From positions 1-49,962 of the forward strand of contig JAJTID010000062.1 of assembly GCA_021300155.1 (NCBI GenBank): 49,962 nt of DNA, written 5' to 3'. Below the pieces are notes generated by a model that was not told where the DNA came from, ran no database searches, and saw only the letters and a list, made by a program, of their open reading frames with translations. How positions within the stretch are numbered: position 1 is the first letter of the stretch; each line of letters opens with the position of its first letter. Shown here one piece after another: positions 1 to 9,032 of the stretch. Source of the stretch: Pirellula sp. Its GTDB lineage: Bacteria > Planctomycetota > Planctomycetia > Pirellulales > Pirellulaceae. The position numbers and the translations under genes are program-made.

Positions 1-226
1 CTTTGACAGTGGATCCTCTCCACTGCTCAGCAAGTTACATCAACGATTGGATTCTATGCAAAGCCACCACGATTTCACTTCACCGTTTACTAGGAATAAA
101 ATTTGCCGTTGTTGCAATTCTCATTGATGCCTGCTTCAATACGTGTCTCTTCGATCGCGTGAACAGCAGCGATTGAGATTTAGATCTAAGATCCACGAAT
201 TACTTCTAGAAATTGGAGCGCAGTTT

Positions 227-874
227 ATGCTTCTACGCGGATTACTTTTTGTAGCGGTGTTTTCTCTGGTCCCATCACAGTCGAACGGTGATGTGATCTT
301 CCAGAACTTGATAACAGGAACAAATCCGAATGCTTTCAATCCCTATACAACAGGCCAAACGTTCGACAGCGGAATCACCGTATCTGGTATTGGTAGAGGA
401 GGAGGCATTAATGGAACAGATACCAATGACAGATATAATGCCACCAGCTGGAATACTTCAGTAATTGACTTAACTGCATATTTCACCTTCACTCTTACGC
501 CCAATACTGGAAACATGATTTCCTATGAGAGTTTTCAATATCAGGGACAGGCTTCAGCGACGGGTCCAACTACATTTGCTTTCAGATCATCGTTGGATGG
601 CTTTTCAGCTAATGTCGGTTCGGCCAATGCAAATGGGACGACGATAAATTTGTCTTCAGCTCAGTTTCAGAATGTTAATTCAGCTACTGAATTTAGACTT
701 TATGGGTGGGGCGCTACTTCAAGCGCAGGTACGTTTAGCGTCAATGAATTCACTTTCACGGGGACAGTCTCCGCCGTTCCCGAGCCTTCGTCAATCGCTC
801 TTCTTTCACTTGTTGGTTTTGGTGGCGTTGTATTGCGTCGATTTAGATGTGGCTGTGTAGGACGATTAAATTGA
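227..874 (+). CDS. PEP-CTERM sorted secreted protein
   Basis: This is a predicted exported protein of about 215 residues. The start chosen is the ATG at 227, which has GGAG eight bases upstream and opens directly into a hydrophobic signal peptide (MLLRGLLFVAVFSLVPSQS). The frame is open upstream to an ATG at 143, but that extension is charged and unlike a signal peptide. The C-terminus carries the sorting signal: VPEPS, then a hydrophobic stretch (about 18 residues), then an Arg-rich tail (VVLRRFRC). The body is rich in Thr, Ser, Gly and Asn, as in many PEP-CTERM proteins, and I see no catalytic motif. PEP-CTERM proteins are processed by exosortase at the cell envelope; no exosortase gene is in the window. 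Function beyond surface or exopolysaccharide association is unknown. Confidence 0.85.
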   Translation: MLLRGLLFVAVFSLVPSQSNGDVIFQNLITGTNPNAFNPYTTGQTFDSGITVSGIGRGGGINGTDTNDRYNATSWNTSVIDLTAYFTFTLTPNTGNMISYESFQYQGQASATGPTTFAFRSSLDGFSANVGSANANGTTINLSSAQFQNVNSATEFRLYGWGATSSAGTFSVNEFTFTGTVSAVPEPSSIALLSLVGFGGVVLRRFRCGCVGRLN

Positions 875-1163
875 GTACAAGCTGGCGTGTTTGGATCGTC
901 AGCTAGCTGCTTTTGTCCGTTGCGTTTGCAAAGGACTTGAGAAACGAACTCCGTGGAGATGGTCCGATTCCTTGCAAGTGTTGGACTTGAGTTCGATGAC
1001 ATTGCAATACGATCGATCCGACACGATCGATCCAACCCAAGTCCAACGAAACGGGCAATTGATGTCTCGATTAATGGAAAATTTCTTCAAAGTATCTTCG
1101 ATGAGAACAAGGTTTTTGAAGGAGACGAGACGTTCATCCCTGGCGCGGCAGATGTCAATTAAA
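875..1163. other. Intergenic stretch without a convincing gene
   Basis: Between the PEP-CTERM gene and the first REPIN-like repeat lie about 290 bases. A short frame (GTG 953 or ATG 959, to a TAA at 1160-1162) would give about 67 residues ending right at the repeat. It could be a gene remnant, but it has no spaced ribosome binding site and no recognisable family. The 12-mer-like sequence ACGATCGATCC occurs twice at about 1010-1033. Confidence 0.4.
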
Positions 1164-1240
1164 GTAGACTGGGACCGTTGTCCCGGCCTTCAATAAACCC
1201 TTGGAAAATCCATACGCTCGGGACGATGGTCCCAAGCTAC
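1164..1240 (+). repeat. REPIN-like inverted repeat, copy 1
   Basis: Left arm GTAGACTGGGACCGTTGTCC and right arm GGGACGATGGTCCCAAGCTAC flank a core containing GGAAAATCC. Each arm is itself a short palindrome, and the two arms are inverted relative to each other. It lies between two convergent genes. Length is 77 bp, matching the other copies. Confidence 0.9.
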
Positions 1241-1331
1241 AGGCCAGCCATACATCAACGCAAAACATTAACGCAAAGTCCCACGCTCACCAGATTGTTG
1301 ATTTAATTGATTTGCCGCTGGCAAAGGAAAC

Positions 1332-1402
1332 ATCACAACCCGACACGTGAGCGAGGAACGTACAATCCAACAGAATCCCTCGCTCACGCGTCGGGTTGGG
1401 AT
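1332..1402. repeat. Second inverted-repeat family, copy A
   Basis: Left arm ATCACAACCCGACACGTGAG, continuing GCGAGG, is mirrored by CCTCGCTCACGCGTCGGGTT at the right end. The arms are about 25 bp with a roughly 21-base core. The same element recurs at 17796-17866. As RNA it would form a long hairpin, and here it sits just past the convergent ends of two genes. Confidence 0.85.
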
Positions 1403-1483
1403 TAAAGCAACAAGCTGTCGCGCTTCGGGTTGAGATCGGGCCGTCAGCCCTATTGGTACCCCAGTCTTTTGGTACCCCAGTCC

Positions 1484-1717
1484 CTACACTTGGCTGAGGA
1501 ACGAGCCGAGGAAGAACATGGTGAAGCCGGCTAAGGCAATCCAGAGCCAGGTGATCAGGCGATTGGGGCATCGGAGTTCGTATTCTTCTGCCAGGCGATG
1601 CACCAATAATTCCGCTTGCGGGATGGTAAGCCCCAGTTCGTCTCGGTAGAGGTCGACTGCTTCCTCAAATTGTCCTTCACGAAGAAGATGAATGGCAAGT
1701 GAATCCAGATTTGACAT
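1484..1717 (-). CDS. Small C-terminally membrane-anchored protein
   Basis: A 77-residue protein with a soluble helical N-terminal half and one C-terminal membrane segment (about residues 57-75, WLWIALAGFTMFFLGSFL). The N-terminal half, with LLREGQFEEAVDLYRDELG, looks like a helical TPR-like or regulatory segment. The start is the ATG at 1717. It stands alone, divergent from the lptD-like gene. I do not recognise a named family. It is probably a real conserved small protein because of the clear domain contrast and lack of a competing frame. Confidence 0.6.
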   Translation of the reverse strand: MSNLDSLAIHLLREGQFEEAVDLYRDELGLTIPQAELLVHRLAEEYELRCPNRLITWLWIALAGFTMFFLGSFLSQV

Positions 1718-1858
1718 GGTGGAGAACGATCCGATAGTGGTCGTTAGTCTGGGCGATTTCGGTGGTCTAGGCTAACTGAGACAAGATTTCTGGTTGTCGG
1801 ATCGAGGATTAGTTCGTATCGGAAAGCGGGATTCTGCATCTTTAGCCAAACCTTCGTC

Positions 1859-1887
1859 TTGAGCCGCTTTTTTCGGAATTCTATACT
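1859..1887 (+). promoter_or_regulatory. Sigma70-type promoter of the lptD-like gene
   Basis: A -35 box TTGAGC (1859-1864) is separated by exactly 17 bases from a -10 box TATACT (1882-1887). Transcription would start near 1894, about 24 bases before the GTG start at 1918. Confidence 0.55.
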
Positions 1888-1917
1888 CCGCTCCGATTGC
1901 ACCAACGCTAGCATGGC

Positions 1918-4900
1918 GTGACGAACCAACTTTCATTCGGAGTGGAACGGATTCCAATTCCTTTAACGCACCTATCGCGAACCGCTCTTTCTTTCACGAA
2001 AAAGCGATCGCTATCAACTCTACCGCACGCGCATTCAGCACGCGTCGTGCTTGCGTGCGCCTTCGTTTTTGCGATTTCCCTTCCTGCTCTCATTCTCCTC
2101 TCGAACACCGCGTCGGCTACCGAGATCGGATTGCCGCTCAGCGATCCGAAGTTCAACGTCAACGTCTTCGCCCGCCAAGGGACCAAACAGCAACAAGGCG
2201 TTTATGAAACCATCACCTTGGTGGGAGGCGTCAAAATCTACCAGGGGAGTGTCAGTGCTACCGCAGAGGAAGCGGTACTCTGGATTGATCGATCGCTCCC
2301 GGAAAGCGTTTATGAACAACAAGCTCGAAAGACTATCGTCGAACTCAAAGGGAATTGCGAAGTCAGTTTGGGTGAAGGCCAAGTTTTGAAAGATGACCAA
2401 TGGATGGGTCGACTGTTCAGCCAAATGGAACCAACAATCCAAGCGGACATTTGGTCCGAACCCATCGGCCCTCCTCCCACCCTCTCCTGGAACAAAACTC
2501 AAAATACGAAGCCCGATGTCCAGACCGCAGTCGCATGGACAGCACGCGATGATGCAGAGCATGTGCGATTGGTCCAGCAATTGATGCCGTTACCCCCATC
2601 CAACACGCCCTCCAGTGGACTATCAAGCCCGTTAAACAATGATCGCAATCAACCGGGCTTGATCATTGGAAATCCTTCTATGGGTGGCACCGTTCTTGAT
2701 GCAGGCACTATGCCATGGACGGATCAAAATCTGCCAGCTCCTTCATCGAATCCGTCAGCCCCCGAATCCGTCCAAGCCTTTCAATTAGGTGTGCCATCCA
2801 TGGGTACGCCTGGTATCGGTGCGCCCGGAACGAGTGTACCGATGGGTAATCCTGCGATTGGCAATCCAGCATCTGGCAACGCACCTCCGAACGCAGTGCT
2901 CGCACCGGCACCGATCTCTACACCTCTTGCGATGAGCGGTGCATCGCCTGTTACACCTCGCAGCGTTGGTGCGAAGACTTTTCAGTTCGTCGGACGCGGC
3001 GGCGTTGAACCGAAAATTGAAATCATCAACCAACCAGAGCGTGGTGTTTCCATCGTGACGATTTCCAATGGAATGCGGCTTCGATTCGGAGACGCATCGG
3101 TGGCGACCTCCGACGGAGTTCTCGATTTAGGAAACGTATTCATCGAAGCGGATCGCGCGGTCATATGGACGTCGGACATGACGCGTTTGTTGAGTGGCAA
3201 TGTCAGCGGTCTGCCAGTCGAAGTTTATGTCGAGGGGAACATTGTGTTCCTGCAAGGGGCCCGCCGTGTCTACGCCGAGAGGATGTACTACAACGTTCAG
3301 TCTGAGTACGGCATGATTCTCAGCGCCGAGATGCTCACCGATGCTCCTCAGTACGAAGGAATTCTTCGACTCAAAGCGGATGTGATTCAACAACGCTCAC
3401 GCGAGAATTTTTTAGCGCATCAAGCTGCCTTGACCAGCAGTCAATTGGGAGTGCCGCGATATTGGTTGCAAGCGGACAAGGTAGAGCTGAAAGATCGCAG
3501 CACGGAAACCAATAGTACTTTGTTTGGAACGCCTGTTCGAGGCAATACCGGCAACCAAACGGGGATGAAGGCGACAGCTCGCCATAACTTTGTCTACCTC
3601 GAAGGGCTTCCAATCTTTTATTGGCCCGTGCTCAATTCCAATATTGATACCTCGAGCTATTACATCACAGGCTTGAACTACAAGAACGATGATATCTTCG
3701 GCAATCAAGTGATGGCGAATTGGGATCTATACCAGCTCTTCGGTATCCCTGGATTTGACGGTACTCGATGGACATTGTCGACGGACTATTTGCAAAAGCG
3801 TGGAATCGGGGTTGGGACACAATTTGATTACAACGTTCCGCAAGCGTTGCTCGGTGGCCCATCCAACGGCTTCGTCGATTTCTGGGGAATTCGAGACAAA
3901 GGGCTCGATGTTCTGGGTGTAGATCGAACGAACCTCACACCGGAAGAAACCACACGAGGTCGGCTCCTTTTTCGACATCGTCAATACTTAACTCCCGATA
4001 CGGAGTTTTGGGCGGAAGCTGGGTGGGTTAGCGATCGCAATTTCCTCGAGCAATACTTTGAGCAAGAGTGGGATACGCAAAAGGATATGGTTACCGCGCT
4101 GCGATTGAGGCAGTATATGGGGAACCAAATGCTAGACCTTTGGGCCCAGACTCGGCTAAATGATTTTCATACAGAAACCGATTGGCTACCGCGGCTTGAA
4201 TATTATTGGTTGGGCCAATCGCTCGGTCAGTACTTTACTTACTATGGTCATACCGACGTTGGATACGCCCGGCAGCGTGTGGCGAGCACTCCACTCAATG
4301 CGGCCGAAGCTGCCAAATTCCAATTGCAACCCCATGAAACGAATGCCGATGGAGTGGTGGCTTATACGAGGCAGGAGATCAATTTGCCGATCGATACGGG
4401 ATTCTCCAAAATCGTCCCGTTCGTCTCCGGAGAAGCAGCCTATTGGGGTGAAGATGTACTCGGCAATAGTTTGGCACGATTGACAGGTCAAGCAGGCTAT
4501 CGATCTTCAACGCCAATCTCGCGAGTATTCCCGAATGTTCAAAACTCATTGTTCAACGTCAATGGACTCGCTCACAAGTTAACGTTCGAGAGTCAGTTTC
4601 TGTACGCAGACACGAATAAAGATCTTGATCAATTGCCGCTTTACAACCCAATTGATGACAACGCGCAAGAGCACTTTCGACGACGCCTCGTCTTCAATAC
4701 GTTTGGTGGCGTTCTGCCTGGCCAATTCGATTCAACCAATTATGCAGCTCGTCAAAGCATGCAACGTTATGTGACCGCGACCAGCAATGAAGTCGTAACC
4801 GATCAACTCCAATCACGAACCGGAATCCATCAGCGTTGGCAAACGAAACGAGGCGTCCCTGGGCGTGAGCGTATCGCTGACCTTGTCGAGTTTGATGTGG

Positions 4901-5409
4901 ATGCGATCTTGTTTGGAAGGAAAGACGAGGACAATTTTGGTGAACTCGTCGGCGGTATCAATTACGACTTTCGCTATCACATCGGCGACCGTGTCACACT
5001 GGTTAGTGACGGCTATTACGACATGTTCGAAAATGGTCTCAAAGCGACAACAATTGGCGGATATGTGTCGAGACCAGGTCGTGGCGACGCTTATCTGGGG
5101 CTAACCAGCTTGGAAGGTCCGATCAGTTCTACGTTGCTGGTCGCTTCGATGAACTATCGAATGAATGAAAAATGGTTGGCGGTTGGCGGAATGACTTACG
5201 ATTTTTCGGATATCGGAAATTTAGGACAGTCGATCTCCTTTACGCGAATTGGTGAATCCTTCTTGATTCGCGTTGGTACGACGTTTGATTACGGTAGAAA
5301 CAATACTTCCTTCCAATTCGCAATCGAACCTCGATTCTTCCAACGAAGAGGCCTTGGGGTTGCTGGCGGACAAGCGGTCGCCCTCGCGGGTGCTAACAGT
5401 TTTGAATAA
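1918..5409 (+). CDS. lptD: LPS-assembly protein LptD/OstA-like outer-membrane protein
   Basis: A 1163-residue outer-membrane protein expected to insert lipopolysaccharide into the outer leaflet. The start is GTG 1918; a hydrophobic export segment lies late, at about residues 43-67 (VVLACAFVFAISLPALILLS), so a downstream start is possible. Order of parts: an OstA/LptA-like segment (about 75-160, with VGGVKIYQGSVSATAEEAVLW), a Pro/Gly/Asn/Ser-rich linker (about 220-345), a second OstA-like segment (about 365-480, with NVFIEADRAVIW and VYVEGNIVF), and then the LptD beta-barrel domain to the C-terminus with alternating aromatic strands. E. coli LptD is near 780 residues, so this is long, mainly from the duplicated N-terminal part and linker. 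The stop overlaps the next gene start (TAATG), indicating coupling. Confidence 0.8.
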   Translation: MTNQLSFGVERIPIPLTHLSRTALSFTKKRSLSTLPHAHSARVVLACAFVFAISLPALILLSNTASATEIGLPLSDPKFNVNVFARQGTKQQQGVYETITLVGGVKIYQGSVSATAEEAVLWIDRSLPESVYEQQARKTIVELKGNCEVSLGEGQVLKDDQWMGRLFSQMEPTIQADIWSEPIGPPPTLSWNKTQNTKPDVQTAVAWTARDDAEHVRLVQQLMPLPPSNTPSSGLSSPLNNDRNQPGLIIGNPSMGGTVLDAGTMPWTDQNLPAPSSNPSAPESVQAFQLGVPSMGTPGIGAPGTSVPMGNPAIGNPASGNAPPNAVLAPAPISTPLAMSGASPVTPRSVGAKTFQFVGRGGVEPKIEIINQPERGVSIVTISNGMRLRFGDASVATSDGVLDLGNVFIEADRAVIWTSDMTRLLSGNVSGLPVEVYVEGNIVFLQGARRVYAERMYYNVQSEYGMILSAEMLTDAPQYEGILRLKADVIQQRSRENFLAHQAALTSSQLGVPRYWLQADKVELKDRSTETNSTLFGTPVRGNTGNQTGMKATARHNFVYLEGLPIFYWPVLNSNIDTSSYYITGLNYKNDDIFGNQVMANWDLYQLFGIPGFDGTRWTLSTDYLQKRGIGVGTQFDYNVPQALLGGPSNGFVDFWGIRDKGLDVLGVDRTNLTPEETTRGRLLFRHRQYLTPDTEFWAEAGWVSDRNFLEQYFEQEWDTQKDMVTALRLRQYMGNQMLDLWAQTRLNDFHTETDWLPRLEYYWLGQSLGQYFTYYGHTDVGYARQRVASTPLNAAEAAKFQLQPHETNADGVVAYTRQEINLPIDTGFSKIVPFVSGEAAYWGEDVLGNSLARLTGQAGYRSSTPISRVFPNVQNSLFNVNGLAHKLTFESQFLYADTNKDLDQLPLYNPIDDNAQEHFRRRLVFNTFGGVLPGQFDSTNYAARQSMQRYVTATSNEVVTDQLQSRTGIHQRWQTKRGVPGRERIADLVEFDVDAILFGRKDEDNFGELVGGINYDFRYHIGDRVTLVSDGYYDMFENGLKATTIGGYVSRPGRGDAYLGLTSLEGPISSTLLVASMNYRMNEKWLAVGGMTYDFSDIGNLGQSISFTRIGESFLIRVGTTFDYGRNNTSFQFAIEPRFFQRRGLGVAGGQAVALAGANSFE

Positions 5410-6911
5410 TGAACACAGACTTATTGAATAGCGTAATCGAGCATGCGAAAGAGATCAGCGTACTCTCTGGGACCATGGCATTGTTGGAATGGGATCAGCA
5501 CACTTATATGCCTGAACGCGCGGGCGAGTTTCGCTCCCAGCAGATTACTTGGTTAAGTGGACTGATCCATCAACGTCACACCAATCCTGTTTACGGAGAG
5601 TCTCTTCGCGAACTGCAACGAGGGCTGGATGAACAATCTGCATGCAGTCCAGAGGCAGCGAACATACGCGGGTTGCTCCGAGACTACGAGAAGAATGTGC
5701 AATTGCCCGAATCGTTGGTCAAGGCGACAGCGTTAGCCACTTCGATTGGACAACAAGTTTGGGTCGAAGCGAAAGCGAAGGATGACTTCGCCATGTTCAA
5801 GCCATGCCTCGAAGAAATCGTTCGATTGCGACGCGAAGAAGCTTCTATTCTGCAAACCCCAGGACGCACAAAGTACGATAGCTTGATCGATCAGTATGAA
5901 GAAGGTGCGGACTCGGAGCAGATCCGAGTTGTTTTCGAGGCTCTTCGACGCGATCTCGTACCGATCGTCCGCGAATCGATCGCTCGCGAAAAGGCAAGGC
6001 CAACGAAGTTGTCGTTAGGAAAGGCCTTTCCGATCGAATCGCAACGAAGGTTGTCGCAATGGGTTGCGCAGAAGATCGGCTTTGATTTTGAACGGGGACG
6101 GTTGGACGAAACCGAACATCCATTCTGTACAACCCTAGGCCCTCATGATCATCGCATTTTGACTCGCTATTTTGAGGACTCCTACAGCAGTGGACTTTAC
6201 GGAGTTCTCCATGAGGCAGGACACGGACTTTATGAACAAGGCACTCCGGCGGACATGCACGGATTGCCAGCGGGTTCGGCAGCATCGTTGGGAGTCCATG
6301 AGTCACAATCGAGGTTGTGGGAAAACATGGTCGGCCGGTCCGTTGGGTTTTGGAAGTGGCTGTTGCCCACGGCTCAAACGTATCTACCTGCACTGGCCGG
6401 TCTCTCCGTGGAGCAGATCGTTTCCGATCTCAATCGAGTCGAACAAAGTTTGATCCGCATCGAAGCCGACGAAGCCACCTACAATCTCCACATCTTCGTC
6501 CGATTCGAGATCGAGAAAGAGTTGATCGATGGAGATCTCAAGGTTTCGGATTTGCCCGAACTTTGGAGGTCGCGTTATCAAGAGTACCTGGGTATCGCAC
6601 CAGACACCGATACGATGGGTGTGATGCAAGACGTGCATTGGTCAGCAGGGCTCATCGGCTATTTTCCAACCTATACGTTGGGAAATCTATACGCAGCGCA
6701 ACTCATGGAAACCGCAACGCGTCAGCTTGGTGATCTCGACACCATGTTTGCACAAGGGGAGTTTGGTCCGTTGCTCGATTGGTTAAAGACCAATGTGCAT
6801 ACCAAGGGACGAAGTATGTTGCCTCATGAACTCATGTTGCAAGTGAACGGAGCTCCACTCGACGCGAAACCGTTCTTGAGCTACCTTCAGAGAAAATTGT
6901 TGAGCAAATAG
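5409..6911 (+). CDS. M32-family metallocarboxypeptidase (Taq type)
   Basis: A 500-residue cytosolic zinc carboxypeptidase that removes C-terminal residues from peptides. The length matches the M32 family (about 500). The zinc-binding HEAGH is at residues 268-272 within LHEAGHGLYEQG, and the downstream helix with ESQSRLWENMVGRS supplies the third ligand Glu. The C-terminal part with DVHWSAGLIGYFPTYTLGN is also characteristic of the family. The ATG overlaps the stop of the lptD-like gene by one base, so translation is probably coupled, although no functional link between the two is obvious. There is no signal peptide. Confidence 0.93.
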   Translation: MNTDLLNSVIEHAKEISVLSGTMALLEWDQHTYMPERAGEFRSQQITWLSGLIHQRHTNPVYGESLRELQRGLDEQSACSPEAANIRGLLRDYEKNVQLPESLVKATALATSIGQQVWVEAKAKDDFAMFKPCLEEIVRLRREEASILQTPGRTKYDSLIDQYEEGADSEQIRVVFEALRRDLVPIVRESIAREKARPTKLSLGKAFPIESQRRLSQWVAQKIGFDFERGRLDETEHPFCTTLGPHDHRILTRYFEDSYSSGLYGVLHEAGHGLYEQGTPADMHGLPAGSAASLGVHESQSRLWENMVGRSVGFWKWLLPTAQTYLPALAGLSVEQIVSDLNRVEQSLIRIEADEATYNLHIFVRFEIEKELIDGDLKVSDLPELWRSRYQEYLGIAPDTDTMGVMQDVHWSAGLIGYFPTYTLGNLYAAQLMETATRQLGDLDTMFAQGEFGPLLDWLKTNVHTKGRSMLPHELMLQVNGAPLDAKPFLSYLQRKLLSK

Positions 6912-6996
6912 CATCCTGCGTTCCCAAACTGTGCTTCTAAACTACGCTCTTCAATAGCTCCACGAAACAAGTTCTGAAAGATCACGAGTACTTCGA

Positions 6997-7560
6997 TTGG
7001 CAACACCAGATTTTTCGGAACTTTGGGGCGAAGCGTCTGCGCTTTGGGATCAACTGGAGCGAGCCCGTGGATTTGAGGCATATGTGCCTGCCGACTATCC
7101 GTTGGTGTTGCAAAGTCTTATAGAATTGCAGGGGAAAGCATCCACGTTTCTCGAATGGGGGTCGGGGCTCGGAGTCGTGACGCTCATGGCGAGCGCCCTG
7201 GGATTCGAAGCGTACGGACTAGAAGTTGCACCGGAGTTGGTAGAACATGCGGAACGGTTGGCGAAACGCTATGCACCTAACGCCGTATTCGCGACGGGTA
7301 GTTTTGTGCCGAATGGATATGTTTGGGATCCAGAAATGGGCGAAGATGGCTTGCGTACCGATTTCGATGCATCGGATGGCTACGATGATTTGGGGATGGA
7401 TCTACAGGACTTTGATATTGTTTATGCTTATCCGTGGCCAGATGAGCACCATGTCTTTCGCGACATCATGAAACATCACGCTGCCGACCGTGCATTGTTG
7501 CTAACATTTGATGTTCGAGAAGGAACAGCACTTCATCGCAACCGAAAACCACGAAGATAG
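6997..7560 (+). CDS. Class I SAM-dependent methyltransferase-like protein
   Basis: A 187-residue protein with a Rossmann SAM-binding core. Motif I is FLEWGSGLGVVTLMAS, followed by the acidic end of strand two, YGLEVAPELVEHAERL. Later, DFDIVYAYPWPDEH has the look of a motif IV, where catalytic or substrate residues usually sit. The start is a TTG at 6997, since no ATG precedes the conserved region; the ribosome binding site is weak. It follows the carboxypeptidase by 85 bases in the same direction. The substrate is unknown. Confidence 0.7.
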   Translation: MATPDFSELWGEASALWDQLERARGFEAYVPADYPLVLQSLIELQGKASTFLEWGSGLGVVTLMASALGFEAYGLEVAPELVEHAERLAKRYAPNAVFATGSFVPNGYVWDPEMGEDGLRTDFDASDGYDDLGMDLQDFDIVYAYPWPDEHHVFRDIMKHHAADRALLLTFDVREGTALHRNRKPRR

Positions 7561-7627
7561 CATACGAGAGCAATGCATGAAGAGCGAGAATTGCTTCGCT
7601 GAGGGAACGAGGACCGTCGTCAACAAA

Positions 7628-8179
7628 TCACAGTTCGGATTCTAAGGTACGCTCCAGGTCGTCGAGTTCCTGTAGTATTTGCTTTTCATGGCGATGCGTC
7701 GACTTTGGTTCGACTAGTTCTGCGAACTCGAAATCGATGACCGAGAAACGGCCCATCCCATGATGATAGAGGACATTGCGCGAGGCGCGATCGCCGTGAA
7801 TCACACCGTAGGCTTCCAGTTCCTGAAAAACGGACTCTAGCTTACGATCAGATATATGTTGCACATGTTCCCCAACGGTGGTTGTGACGATGCAAAGAGT
7901 TTCTTCATCATAGGAGAGAAGTTTGGGAACAAAATCGCACCCAGATCGGTTTAGGTGCTGGAGTACTTTGACTTCATTTGCAAATCGTTCTTCCTTGTTC
8001 GGGCCCGAAAAGTATTTGCTAATCGAACCGTTCGAGGAACGTGTGACTCTTGCTCTCTGAGTGTTTTTGAGAAGTTGCATACGATCGGTGAACAATAAGA
8101 GGGATCGAATTGATTCGTACAGTGTTGGGATAAAGTCCAAGCTGATTTCCTGCGGCAATCCAATGCGAATAGAACCCAA
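7628..8179 (-). CDS. Small protein-kinase-like protein (lipid/sugar or RIO-like kinase fold)
   Basis: A 183-residue protein that keeps the core of the kinase fold. Visible residues are a candidate ATP lysine (K55 in SKYFSG), the helix-C-type glutamate (E69 in ANEVKVL), the catalytic loop H128-G-D130 with N135 (HGDRASRNVLY) and a metal-binding D149 in IDFEF. The usual DFG is therefore DFE, and the C-lobe is short. This pattern resembles Kdo/heptose kinases and small RIO/Bud32-like kinases more than signalling Ser/Thr kinases. The start is TTG at 8179. The gene is convergent with the methyltransferase. The substrate cannot be told from sequence. Confidence 0.65.
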   Translation of the reverse strand: MGSIRIGLPQEISLDFIPTLYESIRSLLLFTDRMQLLKNTQRARVTRSSNGSISKYFSGPNKEERFANEVKVLQHLNRSGCDFVPKLLSYDEETLCIVTTTVGEHVQHISDRKLESVFQELEAYGVIHGDRASRNVLYHHGMGRFSVIDFEFAELVEPKSTHRHEKQILQELDDLERTLESEL

Positions 8180-8483
8180 AGCGAATTGGACTGGTAACGG
8201 GAACCCTAGTTCACAAATTCTCCTTACGAACAGTAATGCTTCTGCTAAACCATCCGTGGAGGATGTTTTTGCGTGCGAGATGCACCGATCGTAACGATTG
8301 AGTCGGGTTTTCCGTTAGGTAAAGGTAGTCCATCAACAAGCCCGTACGCAGCGGTTTGAGGGCTGAGATGGTAAGATTTCATCTGTCACTCGATTGTCTA
8401 ATAAACCGCCCTTTGGTTCCTCGACTCGGCCCAGCTGAACTAACTGGAATGGACCTTACTTGACGCAACCAACCAAAGTCAAA
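8180..8483. other. Intergenic stretch between divergent genes
   Basis: About 300 bases upstream of the kinase-like gene contain no convincing open frame and no clear promoter pair. It ends at REPIN-like copy 2, which lies in the divergent gap and so probably does not act as a terminator here. Confidence 0.4.
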
Positions 8484-8559
8484 GTAGGCCGGGACGATTG
8501 TCCCGACGTCAACAACTCCTTAGAAAATCCATCCGCTTGGGACAATGGTCCTAAGCTAC
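8484..8559 (+). repeat. REPIN-like inverted repeat, copy 2
   Basis: Left arm GTAGGCCGGGACGATTGTCC, core with GAAAATCC, right arm GGGACAATGGTCCTAAGCTAC; 76 bp. An extra fragment of the right arm (CCATGGTCCCAAGCG, 8567-8581) follows immediately and contains the probable ATG of the next gene. Confidence 0.9.
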
Positions 8560-8568
8560 GGTGAAACC

Positions 8569-8991
8569 ATGGTCCCAAGCGAGCATTTATCGAAAACCCA
8601 TAGGATTACGAGTTTCATCGGCTCGGTGGTTCTTGGGTTTGGGTTGTTGGTAGCGATGTGGCTTCAACCGGATGGTCGAGGGCATGGGACCCATCAGCAA
8701 TTAGGTCTGCCACCCTGCACGTTTAAGTTTTTGTTGCGCATTCCTTGTCCCGCGTGTGGAATGACAACCTCGTGGGCATTAGCAGTTCGTGGTGACTGGA
8801 AATCTGCGATTCAAGCGAATTCGGGTGGCTTTCTTCTTTTCTTGATTACGACGGTTAGCATGCCTGTATTGTTGGCAACTTCGATTCGTGGAAGATTGCC
8901 GTGGTCCGGCTTGCGTTTTCTCGGGCCAATTCTCCTGACCAGCGCGTTACTATTGGCATTGATCCAATGGACGTTCCGTATCACCCTGTAA
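8569..8991 (+). CDS. DUF2752 integral membrane protein
   Basis: A protein of about 140 residues with three likely membrane segments (near the N-terminus, the middle and the C-terminus). It carries the DUF2752 signature: a first Cys in LPPCTFKFLL, then IPCPACGMTTS, which is the conserved CPxCGxT(T/R) loop. DUF2752 proteins are small membrane proteins of unknown function. The frame is open from an ATG at 8545, but that lies inside the REPIN-like repeat; the ATG at 8569 is also within a repeat-arm fragment. Either way the repeat supplies the translation start region, which is unusual. Confidence 0.8.
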   Translation: MVPSEHLSKTHRITSFIGSVVLGFGLLVAMWLQPDGRGHGTHQQLGLPPCTFKFLLRIPCPACGMTTSWALAVRGDWKSAIQANSGGFLLFLITTVSMPVLLATSIRGRLPWSGLRFLGPILLTSALLLALIQWTFRITL

Positions 8992-9032
8992 GCAATTTGG
9001 GTTAGAATACAAAATAGCCAATAGATTTCGAA

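Noticed and set aside
1-226. A small stem (CAGTGGA / TCCACTG) at 7-25
   Set aside because: A seven-base stem near the window edge is too weak to call a terminator without knowing the upstream gene.
953-1162. A 67-to-69-residue frame ending right at REPIN-like copy 1
   Set aside because: No spaced ribosome binding site and no recognisable family. The sequence could be a remnant of a gene, but nothing beyond the open frame supports it.
891-1196. A 101-residue plus-strand frame running into repeat copy 1
   Set aside because: Its last codons come from the repeat arm and its composition is not protein-like.
1744-1929. A 61-residue minus-strand frame (ending SLDHRNRPD)
   Set aside because: It covers the predicted promoter of the lptD-like gene and its start, has no binding site, and no family is recognisable.
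2035-2580. A 181-residue minus-strand frame inside the lptD-like gene
   Set aside because: Shadow of the real gene on the other strand, which has a promoter, a signal segment and recognisable domains.
5845-6393. A 182-residue minus-strand frame inside the M32 peptidase gene
   Set aside because: Antisense shadow of a gene with an intact HEAGH motif and family length.
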